41,412 bases of DNA from Lyngbya sp. PCC 8106 (GTDB lineage Bacteria > Cyanobacteriota > Cyanobacteriia > Cyanobacteriales > Microcoleaceae): positions 1-41,412 of the forward strand of contig NZ_AAVU01000054.1 in NCBI RefSeq assembly GCF_000169095.1. The letters are read 5' to 3'. The notes under the pieces were generated by a model. The model ran no database searches. It was not told the DNA's origin and saw nothing but the letters and a program-made list of their open reading frames with translations. Positions 34,262 to 41,412 of this stretch are shown in pieces; position 1 is the first letter of the stretch, and every line of letters starts with the position of its first letter. The translations under genes were made by a program, and so were the position numbers.

Positions 34262-36883
34262 TTATTGGTTCTGAGATTCCCTTTGAACCCGTTGGCGAAT
34301 CATTTCCAAATTAGTTTGATAAAGCTCTAATTTTTGTCGGGCTTCTGATGCCATAAAAGCATCTTCTGGTATACTTTCTAAAAGATTAACTGCTTTTTGC
34401 CATTTCTCCTCTGCGTTTTCCCAAGTATTGAGAGGATAGGGCGGATTTTGCACCATTACGGATGCTTCTAATGCCAATTGTTGAGACGCTTCTAAATTGT
34501 TAACTGCTTTTTGTTCTTGGGCGATTTTTTGAGTGACTGAATTGTAGTCTGTTCGATAAATTTCGAGTCGCTTTTCAATTTCTTCGGAATTGGCTGTATC
34601 ATCATAAACCGCTTCTAATAATTGAATCGATTTTCGCCATTTATCTTGTGAAGTTTGCCAAACTGTGAGGGGATGGGGTGGATTTTTGATCATCTCACTG
34701 GCTTCTTCTGCTAAGATTTGAGCTGATTTTAAGTTGTCTTGTACATTGACTTCACTGGAAATAGCAAGACTATCTGGTTGTTGTTCTTTAAATTGATTTC
34801 GAGTCACAAAGCCAATAGTAGCTAGTAAAGGAATCAGCACTATTAACAAAATCGGTAATTTATAACTTGACTTCAGTTTGGGTTTTTCTTCTGAATTTTC
34901 CTGAATATCAATATCAGCTTTTGTTTCTTGTGGGTTTGGAAGACTTTCTAATTCATTGATTTGTGCTTTAACTGGTTCTTGATGTGCAAATTCAGCCTCT
35001 CTCTGTTGAAGTTGTTCTTGGTATAGATTTTCAAGTTCGGCTTCTCGTTGTTGAAGTTGTTGTTGATGTTGGAGTTTTAATTGACTTTCATAATTTTTAA
35101 GTTGTTCTTGGTATAGATTTTCAAGTTCGGCTTCTCGTTGTTGAAGTTGTTGTTGATATTGACTTTTAAGTTCGGCTTCTTGGCGTTTAAGTTGTTCTTG
35201 ATGTTTGAGTTTTAACTGACTTTCATAATTGGTAAGTTGTTGTTGATGTTGAAGTGAAAGTTCGGCTTCTGTTTGCTTTATTTTTTCGGCTTCCTGAGTT
35301 CTTAATTTGGTGATATGTTGTTGAAGTTGGTTAATTTTTAGTGTATTCTCCTCTTGTTTTTGAAGTTGTTGTTGATGTTGATGTTTTAACTCACTGATTT
35401 GTTTTTGCAGTTGTTGATTTTGAGTTAAAAGTTCAGTTTCTTGTTGCTGAAGTTGTTGTTGATTTTGACTTTTTAATTGGGTTATTTGTTTTTGCAGTTG
35501 GTTAATTTGGGCTAAAAGTTCAGTTTCTCGTTGCTGAAGTTGTTCTTGATATTGACTTTTAAGTTCGGCTTCTCGTTGTTGAAGTTGTTGTTGATGTTGA
35601 AGTTTTAATTCACTGATTTGTTTTTGCAGTTGTTGATTTTGAGTTAAAAGTTCAGTTTCTCGTTGCTGAAGTTGTTGTTGATATTGACTTTTAAGTTCGG
35701 CTTCTTGGCGTTTAAGTTGTTCTTGATGTTTGAGTTTTAACTGACTTTCATAATTGGTAAGTTGTTGTTGATGTTGAAGTGAAAGTTCGGCTTCTGTTTG
35801 CTTTATTTTTTCGGCTTCCTGAGTTCTTAATTTGGTGATATGTTGTTGAAGTTCGTTTATTTTAAGTGTAGATTCCGCTTCTCCTTGACGAGTTTTATCT
35901 TGGTGTTGACGCTGTACCTCAGTTATTTGTTTTTGCAGTTGGTTAATTTGGGCTAAAAGTTCAGTTTCTCGCCGTTTAAGTTGTTCTTGATGTTGATGTT
36001 TTAATTGACTTTCAGATTTTTCAAGTTGTTCTTGATGTTGAAGTGAAAGTTCGGCTTCTCGTTGGCGAATTTGTTCTTTATATTTAACTGAAAGTTCGGC
36101 TTCTCGGTTTTGAAGTTGTTCTTGATGTTGGCGTTTTAAGTCGCTGATTTGCTGTTGAATATCTTCAGCTTGCTGGTGTTTTGATTCTAATTGTTTTTGG
36201 GGTTTAACCTCGGCTTCTTGCGGAAGAACTTTTTCCAATTTTTCTTGAGTGAATAACTGATAATGCTCAACTTTTAATTTGAGTTCATCAATTAATTTTA
36301 TCGCTTGTTCTCCTTTAACTTGATCGGCTTGACTGACAAATGTGTTTAGAGCGGCTTGCAAACGCCCAAAATCTTCAATCGAGTCGTTGAAATGACTATC
36401 TTGGTTTTCCAAACTTGCAAGTTCTTTCTGGATAAACGAAACAATCTCGCGAAGCAATTGCAGAACAAAATTACAGGTTTTTTCAGCCCAGATAAACGAA
36501 ACAATCTCGCGAAGCAATTGCAGAACAAAATCAAAGGTTTTTTGAGAAGGATTGGACTGAAGAATTTGACAAAGCAGTATCAAAACAGAACTTTGTTCGA
36601 TCATTCGAGCCGTCATTTTCTCAAGCTTTGATCGATTTTGATACCAGGTATTTTGCTCGGATTCATTGGCTATCAACCCCTGTTTATCTAGTTCACCAAA
36701 GGCTTGATGATTTTTTTGTTCATTTTTAAGAGGACTATTAATCCAGAGAAGTTTACTGTAAAATCCTTTAACTTGTTCGATAGTCTGCGGTTCAACAGCA
36801 TGGGGCTTTTCACAGAACGTGTTCATTGAGTCCAACAAACTTTCAAATTCACCTTTGAGGTGTAAAACCGTTGCAGTGTTCAT
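34262..36883 (-). CDS. Long coiled-coil single-pass membrane protein, paralog 3 of 3
   Basis: An 873-aa protein: helical N-domain (1-225) with the 20-residue internal duplication; a ~400-residue coiled coil (about 244-640) of repeating Q(L/H)QQQLQQREAELKSQ-type units; a transmembrane helix (YKLPILLIVLIPLLATIGFV, about 674-695); and a C-terminal segment with two NPP..L..W..A..KW helical repeats (about 710-865). The coiled coil contains a 187-bp exact direct repeat and shows expansion by slippage or recombination. The overall plan, a long cytoplasmic rod anchored to a membrane, suggests a structural or tethering role. No function is known to me. Confidence 0.88.
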   Translation of the reverse strand: MNTATVLHLKGEFESLLDSMNTFCEKPHAVEPQTIEQVKGFYSKLLWINSPLKNEQKNHQAFGELDKQGLIANESEQNTWYQNRSKLEKMTARMIEQSSVLILLCQILQSNPSQKTFDFVLQLLREIVSFIWAEKTCNFVLQLLREIVSFIQKELASLENQDSHFNDSIEDFGRLQAALNTFVSQADQVKGEQAIKLIDELKLKVEHYQLFTQEKLEKVLPQEAEVKPQKQLESKHQQAEDIQQQISDLKRQHQEQLQNREAELSVKYKEQIRQREAELSLQHQEQLEKSESQLKHQHQEQLKRRETELLAQINQLQKQITEVQRQHQDKTRQGEAESTLKINELQQHITKLRTQEAEKIKQTEAELSLQHQQQLTNYESQLKLKHQEQLKRQEAELKSQYQQQLQQRETELLTQNQQLQKQISELKLQHQQQLQQREAELKSQYQEQLQQRETELLAQINQLQKQITQLKSQNQQQLQQQETELLTQNQQLQKQISELKHQHQQQLQKQEENTLKINQLQQHITKLRTQEAEKIKQTEAELSLQHQQQLTNYESQLKLKHQEQLKRQEAELKSQYQQQLQQREAELENLYQEQLKNYESQLKLQHQQQLQQREAELENLYQEQLQQREAEFAHQEPVKAQINELESLPNPQETKADIDIQENSEEKPKLKSSYKLPILLIVLIPLLATIGFVTRNQFKEQQPDSLAISSEVNVQDNLKSAQILAEEASEMIKNPPHPLTVWQTSQDKWRKSIQLLEAVYDDTANSEEIEKRLEIYRTDYNSVTQKIAQEQKAVNNLEASQQLALEASVMVQNPPYPLNTWENAEEKWQKAVNLLESIPEDAFMASEARQKLELYQTNLEMIRQRVQRESQNQ
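35142..35328. repeat. 187-bp exact direct repeat, copy 1
   Basis: Identical to 35667-35853, 525 bp away (175 codons, in frame), inside the coiled-coil gene. Confidence 0.85.
35667..35853. repeat. 187-bp exact direct repeat, copy 2
   Basis: Second copy of the 35142-35328 sequence. Recombination between the copies would delete 175 codons without a frameshift. Confidence 0.85.
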
Positions 36884-37101
36884 AAAATTGAGTCCAAATG
36901 AAGTTAAGGTTCAAACAGTTCTCCAACCCGAACTGCTGTTGAAAAGATGCAGTCAAAAAATTGACTCAAACTAGAAACTCACTCCCCAGAGAACAACCCA
37001 GCGAACCCAGGCGGATCAGATGCGATCGCGCCTTTACAATCATCAAAGAAAATCTAACAATAGTATAAGCCCACGATTCTTTACTGGCTATCAACGAATT
37101 G

Positions 37102-37716
37102 ATGATTGTTTTCAAACCTGTTTCTCGAATGTTCAAACCGCTTCTAAGCCGTCTGGGGCGAACTTTTTTGACTCGCCTGACTATCCTCTGTCTAACCCTG
37201 AGTCTGGGGCTTCTGATGGCGGTTTCCCCTGCGTGGGCGAATATCGACGATGATCGCTTTGATGGGAATATTTTCGCCTTGTATGGGGGAAATGGTTCTT
37301 TAGTTCCGCCCCGAGTGACTCTAGCGGAATCTTTCAAACGTTCAAAACCTGCGTTACTCGTCTTTTTTCTTGATGATAGCCGTGACTGTAAACAATTTTC
37401 GACCACTGTTTCGCAGCTTCAAGAATTTTACGGGAGAGCGGCGGATTTTATTCCGGTGAATGTAGATGCAATTCCCCCCGAAACCCCAGAAGATCCGAGC
37501 GATCCCGCCCACTACTATCGAGGTTTTGTCCCTCAAACGGTTTTAATCGATCAATCCGGTAAAATCGTTTTAGATGAAGTGGGTTTAGTCGCCTATGAGA
37601 AAGTTGACGATCAGTTTCGCAAAGTATTTGATTTACTTCCGCGTTCCCAGTCGGTAGAACTTAAACGGAAACCGATCAACGAGATTAATACTGAATTAGT
37701 GGAAATCGAGAAGTAA
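37102..37716 (+). CDS. Thioredoxin-fold thylakoid/lumenal protein (photosystem I accumulation factor-like)
   Basis: An exported protein of about 204 aa. After a basic N-terminus comes a hydrophobic signal (LTILCLTLSLGLLMAVSPAWA), and the mature part is a thioredoxin-like domain: PALLVFFLDDSRDCKQFS, FIPVNVDAIP and the cis-Pro region FVPQTVLIDQSGKIVLDEVG. The CxxC motif is reduced to SRDC, so classical disulfide exchange is unlikely. This resembles the cyanobacterial family annotated as thylakoid membrane photosystem I accumulation factor, an assignment from memory. The start could be ATG 37102 or ATG 37129 (MFKPLLSRLG); the latter gives a shorter signal. The 5' end is duplicated at 34138-34190. 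Confidence 0.8.
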   Translation: MIVFKPVSRMFKPLLSRLGRTFLTRLTILCLTLSLGLLMAVSPAWANIDDDRFDGNIFALYGGNGSLVPPRVTLAESFKRSKPALLVFFLDDSRDCKQFSTTVSQLQEFYGRAADFIPVNVDAIPPETPEDPSDPAHYYRGFVPQTVLIDQSGKIVLDEVGLVAYEKVDDQFRKVFDLLPRSQSVELKRKPINEINTELVEIEK

Positions 37717-37846
37717 TTTTTAATTCCAGTGTTCGGTATTTTCGGAAACAGGAACTAGCAAATGTAAAGATAAAACCGTTAACTTTGTTAGTATCCTAAT
37801 CAGATGTCTTGATCAACCCTTCGCTAAAATAATCATCAATTTTGAT

Positions 37847-38053
37847 ATGAGTTCTACACCAACTCCTTCTTCTACCCCGACTCAAACCCCTGATGCTGTT
37901 GAGACTCCCAAAAAAACCGAACCGCAACCGAGTTATGTCAAACTGGCAATGCGAAATATGGTGAGAAAAGGCGGTAAGTCTTTATTTCACTTTTCGTTAA
38001 CAGCAATCACGCTGTTGGGTTTTTTAGTCGGTGTATCTTATATCACCCGATAA
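37847..38053 (+). CDS. DUF3285 small membrane protein
   Basis: A 68-aa protein with a Thr/Pro-rich N-terminus and the conserved core PSYVKLAMRNMVRKGGKSLFHF followed by one transmembrane helix (LTAITLLGFLVGVSYITR). This matches the short cyanobacterial/plastid-lineage DUF3285 family of unknown function. It lies 130 nt after the thylakoid protein and 154 nt before ybeY on the same strand. Confidence 0.85.
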   Translation: MSSTPTPSSTPTQTPDAVETPKKTEPQPSYVKLAMRNMVRKGGKSLFHFSLTAITLLGFLVGVSYITR

Positions 38054-38207
38054 CGAGATGTGATCCGGAATGAGGTCAGGGGAAAGCATCAATTGAGGAA
38101 AATTGAGCAACAAATTTAGAATGTTAATTTGATCAATTTTTTCCACAATTTCCCCCCCTGATTCCTTATAATTGCGACAGAATCAGCGAGCATCGGTGCG
38201 CGAATCC

Positions 38208-38798
38208 ATGAGTCAAGTTTCACTAGAAGTTAATGTTCAAGACTGTTTCTGGTTGAGTGAGGAGTCAGAAACCGCCCCAAAACAACAGAAACCGCCCGTC
38301 GATGGATCTGTGGAAAATCTCTCCTGTCCCATTTCCCCTCAAACCTGGGAACAATGGTTCACTCAATGGTTTTCTATCCTGAATCCGAATATTCCGCAAG
38401 TTAGAAGTTACGAGTTAAATCTACGTCTGACGGATAATACGGAAATTCAACAACTCAATGCTCAATATCGTTCCCTAGATGTACCGACAGATGTTTTAGC
38501 CTTTGCTACATTAGAGGTGGGTTTTCCTAAACTTCCCGCCTCGGAGATGAAGGCATCTCAATCTCTTGATCTGGGTGATTTGGTGATTTCTGTAGAAACG
38601 GCGGCCCGACAAGCCCAACAACAGGGACATTCTTTGAAGATTGAACTAGGATGGCTGGCGGCTCATGGATTCTTGCATCTTTTGGGTTGGGATCATCCGG
38701 ATGACAGGACACTGATCCAAATGCTTGATCAGCAGGTGATCATGCTGCAATCAGTCGGTTTAGAAGTGCATAAGACTGCTATCGAAAATGTCAATTGA
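38208..38798 (+). CDS. ybeY: YbeY endoribonuclease
   Basis: The 196-aa protein carries the zinc motif HGFLHLLGWDH (His153, His157, His163) that defines YbeY, plus the preceding NAQYRSLDVPTDVLAFATLE and LGDLVISVETA segments. YbeY is a single-strand-specific RNase involved in 16S rRNA 3' maturation and late ribosome quality control. The first ~60 residues are a cyanobacterial extension. ATG 38208 (MSQVSLEV) is preferred over TTG 38172, which sits in poorly conserved sequence. The diacylglycerol kinase gene follows, as often in cyanobacteria. Confidence 0.93.
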   Translation: MSQVSLEVNVQDCFWLSEESETAPKQQKPPVDGSVENLSCPISPQTWEQWFTQWFSILNPNIPQVRSYELNLRLTDNTEIQQLNAQYRSLDVPTDVLAFATLEVGFPKLPASEMKASQSLDLGDLVISVETAARQAQQQGHSLKIELGWLAAHGFLHLLGWDHPDDRTLIQMLDQQVIMLQSVGLEVHKTAIENVN

Positions 38799-39068
38799 GT
38801 AGAATATTCACGGACTCCCGTTGTAGATCAAGGAAGAAACGTCTGAAGACTGTGTTAGAGAGGAGTATATTTTGAGTAGTGTACTTAAGATGAAAATTTC
38901 ACTAACGATAACTTCTGACTCGACATGGAAACAGAGCATCGGCTCTCAATCCGTAAAAACCGATCAAGATCCGTGTTAAATTTCTGGCAACGTGTTAAAT
39001 TTCTTCAAACATCGATAGCAAAATTTATTTGAATATCTCAACAGTACCCAGTGAAGGATATATGCCTA

Positions 39069-39590
39069 ATGAATCTAAATGAACCTTCCGTAGCACCGCT
39101 CCAAGCCCGATTGCTTTCGGTTTCTCAACATCGTTCCGCAAAGATGAATACGGCTCCTGAACCTCCCCTGAGTTCGAGCCATAGTCGCTCTAGTTCCTCT
39201 TGGACGGTTGCTTCTAATCTGTTGGTGAGTTTTCAATACGCTTGGACAGGCATTACCTACGCCTACAAAACTCAACGCAATTTTCGCATTCATACCGTCA
39301 TCGGTACCCTCGCGATCGGCTTGGGCTTTTTTTTGCACCTGTCTTCGGTAAAATTAGCGGTGATTGGTTTAACAATTGCAGCCGTGATGGCGATGGAACT
39401 GTTAAATACAGCGATTGAATCTGTTGTTGATTTAACCGTTGGTCAGTCCTACCACGAACTCGCAAAAATTGCCAAAGACTGTGCCGCAGGAGCGGTGTTA
39501 ATCTTTGCGATCGCAGCGTTGTTAGTGGCGATGATGTTGCTGATTCCTCCGCTCTTGGTGCAACTGGGGCTAGTGACAGTAGGAGTATAG
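39069..39590 (+). CDS. dgkA: Diacylglycerol kinase / undecaprenol kinase (DgkA family)
   Basis: The 173-aa protein has a ~55-residue Ser/Pro-rich N-terminal extension, then the DgkA core: SFQYAWTGITYAYKTQRNFRIH, helices around 85-120, and the signature MELLNTAIESVVDLTVGQSY with the catalytic Glu, then HELAKIAKDCAAGAVL. It phosphorylates diacylglycerol or undecaprenol in the membrane. ATG 39069 has AAGGAT 9 nt upstream; GTG 39051 lies before that site and is unlikely. The next gene starts 2 nt after the stop, implying translational coupling. Confidence 0.9.
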   Translation: MNLNEPSVAPLQARLLSVSQHRSAKMNTAPEPPLSSSHSRSSSSWTVASNLLVSFQYAWTGITYAYKTQRNFRIHTVIGTLAIGLGFFLHLSSVKLAVIGLTIAAVMAMELLNTAIESVVDLTVGQSYHELAKIAKDCAAGAVLIFAIAALLVAMMLLIPPLLVQLGLVTVGV

Positions 39591-39592
39591 TC

Positions 39593-40189
39593 TTGATTAT
39601 TGTGATTGATAATTATGACAGTTTCACCTACAACATCGTTCAGTATTTAGGTGAACTGGGTGCAGAGTTCCCGGTTGCTTCTGAGGTTCGCGTTGTCCGC
39701 AACGATCAAATAAGCGTTGATCAAATTAACCAAATTCAACCCCAGGGTGTGGTTATTTCTCCGGGGCCAGGTCGTCCGGAAAATGCAGGGATTTCCCTGG
39801 AACTCATCGAACGCTTAGGCCCCAAATTACCCATTCTGGGCGTGTGTTTAGGTCATCAAAGTCTAGGTCAGGTGTTTGGAGGGAAAATCGTCTCTGCACC
39901 GGAACTGATGCACGGTAAAACTTCTACAGTTCATCACACCGGACAGGGGGTTTTTCAAGGTTTAGAAAATCCTTTGAGCGCGACTCGCTATCATAGTTTA
40001 GTGATTGACCGTCAAACTTGCCCGGAGGTTTTGGAGATTACGGCTTGGATAGACGATGGTACGATTATGGCTGTCCGACATCGGAACTATCCTCATCTGC
40101 AAGGCGTCCAGTTTCATCCAGAGAGCATTTTAACCACCAGTGGTAAACAGCTTCTCAAAAACTTCCTGCGATCTCTGTCGGAAGTTTAG
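39593..40189 (+). CDS. trpG: Anthranilate / aminodeoxychorismate synthase glutamine amidotransferase subunit (TrpG/PabA)
   Basis: A 198-aa class I glutamine amidotransferase: MIIVIDNYDSFTYNIVQYLG at the start, SPGPGRPENAG, the nucleophile Cys85 in GVCLGHQSLG, and the His175/Glu177 pair in QFHPESI. It supplies ammonia from glutamine to TrpE or PabB for tryptophan or folate synthesis; sequence alone does not separate the two. Translation starts at TTG 39593: AGGAG lies 7 nt upstream and the protein then matches the PabA N-terminus exactly. The next candidate, GTG 39602, would drop three residues. The rare start may limit expression and depend on coupling to dgkA. Confidence 0.93.
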   Translation: MIIVIDNYDSFTYNIVQYLGELGAEFPVASEVRVVRNDQISVDQINQIQPQGVVISPGPGRPENAGISLELIERLGPKLPILGVCLGHQSLGQVFGGKIVSAPELMHGKTSTVHHTGQGVFQGLENPLSATRYHSLVIDRQTCPEVLEITAWIDDGTIMAVRHRNYPHLQGVQFHPESILTTSGKQLLKNFLRSLSEV

Positions 40190-40233
40190 CTCATTGCTTT
40201 CTGTTTGTCCTTGATTTTTCATCCTCGCTTTCT

Positions 40234-41076
40234 ATGAAACGGCGAAAATTTATCCGTCTGCTGCAAACTGGTGCATTAGCTAGTGTTACAACTCTGGGGA
40301 TATCGCGATCGCGATCGGTGATTGCTCAAACCCCCAATTCTAATAGTGGCTTAACTGTACGCTGGCTGGGTCATACTTGTTATTTATTCACGGGTGGCGG
40401 TTTACGAGTTTTGATCAACCCCTTCCGTCAAATTGGCTGTACTGCGGGGTATCGTGACCCGAAGCTGAATACTGACTTGGTTTTGATCAGTAGTCGCTTA
40501 CTCGATGAAGGGTCTATTGATGGGTTTTCAGGAAATCCGGCGTTACTCTACGAACCTGGAGTTTATCAGTTTAACGGCTCTCAAATTCAAGGAATTCGGA
40601 CGATTAAAGATCGCCAACAAGGACGCAGGTTCGGGACTAATGTGGCGTGGATGTGGAAACAAGGCGGAATCAAAATTCTGCATCTCGGTGGACTCGCCGG
40701 GCCAATTGATATTGAGGAACGGATTCTCATTGGTCGTCCAGATGTGATGTTTGTTCCCGTTGGAGGTGGCCCGAAGTCCTACACTCCGGAAGAAGCTAAA
40801 CAAATTATTAAAACCCTCAATCCTAAAGTGGTGATTCCCATGCACTACAAAACTTTAGCGGCTGATCCGGCAACTTGTGATCTGGTGCCGTTAGAGAATT
40901 TTATCGAAGTGATGGGGGAAACTCCTGTGCAGAGAGTGGCGAGCGATACAGTTACTTTTCAGCCGGGAAATTTGCCCTCAGACGGTTCGGTGATTGAGGT
41001 CTTGAGTTATCAGTTTGGTAACGGTTCAACGGTAAATTCAGTCACAGAACCTAACACCCCTGAGACTCAACTTTAA
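40234..41076 (+). CDS. Tat-exported MBL-fold protein (UlaG-like) with altered metal site
   Basis: The 280-aa protein has a twin-arginine signal (KRRKFIRLL, then GALASVTTLGI, cleavage near VIAQT). The mature domain is an MBL fold of the UlaG-like type: TVRWLGHTCYLF, INPF, ILHLGGL and VIPMHYKT. The metal-binding HxHxDH is replaced by ISSRLLDEG (residues 85-93), so zinc hydrolase activity is doubtful. I think this replacement is shared by the cyanobacterial family, pointing to a changed function rather than a pseudogene. Substrate unknown. It follows trpG by 44 nt. Confidence 0.85.
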   Translation: MKRRKFIRLLQTGALASVTTLGISRSRSVIAQTPNSNSGLTVRWLGHTCYLFTGGGLRVLINPFRQIGCTAGYRDPKLNTDLVLISSRLLDEGSIDGFSGNPALLYEPGVYQFNGSQIQGIRTIKDRQQGRRFGTNVAWMWKQGGIKILHLGGLAGPIDIEERILIGRPDVMFVPVGGGPKSYTPEEAKQIIKTLNPKVVIPMHYKTLAADPATCDLVPLENFIEVMGETPVQRVASDTVTFQPGNLPSDGSVIEVLSYQFGNGSTVNSVTEPNTPETQL

Positions 41077-41340
41077 GCCCAATCATTACCAAAAAAAACG
41101 AAAAATAGATGCAAATTGAGAGAGGGTTCTTTCTGGAGAGAGAATTTATCCCTTTTGATTAAATTTATTTGAACCAATTAATCGCCAACAAAGTCTAAAG
41201 TAAAATTTTGATTTATTCTTGACTCTCTCAAAAGATAGAGTTAGAAAAAATTTGTGTGAATTAGCTTGACATTTGTTGATATTTTGTGAACAATCTTAAA
41301 TATCGCTGTGACAAATCTTTACAAAAAAAGCGGAGTTATT

Positions 41341-41412
41341 ATGACTATTTTCCATCGTTTCAAGGGATTCAAGACTGTTGCTTTGATGGGTGTCATCGCT
41401 GCAAGCACTCTC
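41341..41412 (+). CDS. Start of a secreted protein, cut by the window end
   Basis: GGAG 5 nt before ATG 41341 and 24 in-frame codons (MTIFHRFKGFKTVALMGVIA and on) with a signal-peptide-like basic then hydrophobic profile. The frame is open to the last base, so the gene continues outside. Product not identifiable. Confidence 0.6.
   Translation, partial: MTIFHRFKGFKTVALMGVIAASTL

Noticed and set aside
36966..37406. 146-codon minus-strand frame over the thylakoid protein gene
   Set aside because: Antisense of a well-supported gene and its duplicated upstream region; Arg/Ser-rich with no domain.

Overview
The window is chromosomal DNA of a filamentous cyanobacterium. The evidence is a complete apcA-apcB-apcC allophycocyanin operon, many copies of the HIP1 octamer GCGATCGC, heptameric tandem repeats, several cyanobacteria-specific protein families (DUF4330, DUF3285, DUF3574, a ferredoxin/metallo-beta-lactamase fusion), and a small secreted peptide gene ending in HRGSGR. 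That last gene looks like patX, whose product is a signal-peptide-bearing precursor of the HetR-binding pentapeptide. No heterocyst gene is visible otherwise, so a non-heterocystous filamentous lineage (Oscillatoria/Lyngbya/Planktothrix-like) is plausible, but this is inference.

Layout. 1-2.8 kb: two tandem paralogous membrane/secreted proteins of unknown function. 3.0-9.0 kb: DUF4330 protein and a very large hybrid histidine kinase (4 CBS, 2 PAS, 2 GAF, HisKA/HATPase, one dead and one live receiver, Hpt). 9.2-13.7 kb: DUF4231 membrane protein, ferredoxin-MBL protein, an LRAT/NlpC-like protein paired with a DUF697-type GTPase, and a 49-aa conserved-looking small protein. 14-17.4 kb: a GNAT pseudogene with an internal deletion, TM2 protein, SDR/NmrA-like protein, DUF3574 protein, a small hypothetical and an SSAT-like GNAT. 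17.7-24.9 kb: group 2 sigma factor, NERD protein, a C5 DNA methyltransferase without a recognisable restriction partner, a sensor kinase with a decayed ATPase domain, and TldD. 25-28.8 kb: two small secreted peptides on the minus strand (one PatX-like), Hsp20 and a large acidic protein. 29-30.5 kb: apcABC on the minus strand, with a G-rich minisatellite farther upstream. 31-37 kb: three paralogous coiled-coil membrane-anchored proteins, two of them products of a recent segmental duplication that also copied the 5' end of the next gene. 37.1-41.4 kb: thioredoxin-fold thylakoid protein, DUF3285, YbeY, diacylglycerol kinase, TrpG/PabA amidotransferase, a Tat-exported MBL-fold protein and the start of another secreted protein cut by the window edge.

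The genes are mostly housekeeping, photosynthetic and signalling genes in short transcription units. The items most worth a second look are the unannotated HRGSGR peptide at 25398-25562 with a second small secreted ORF downstream of it, the duplicated coiled-coil cluster with inverted repeats at its boundaries, the LRAT-like/GTPase gene pair, and the G-rich repeat between the coiled-coil genes and the apc promoter region.
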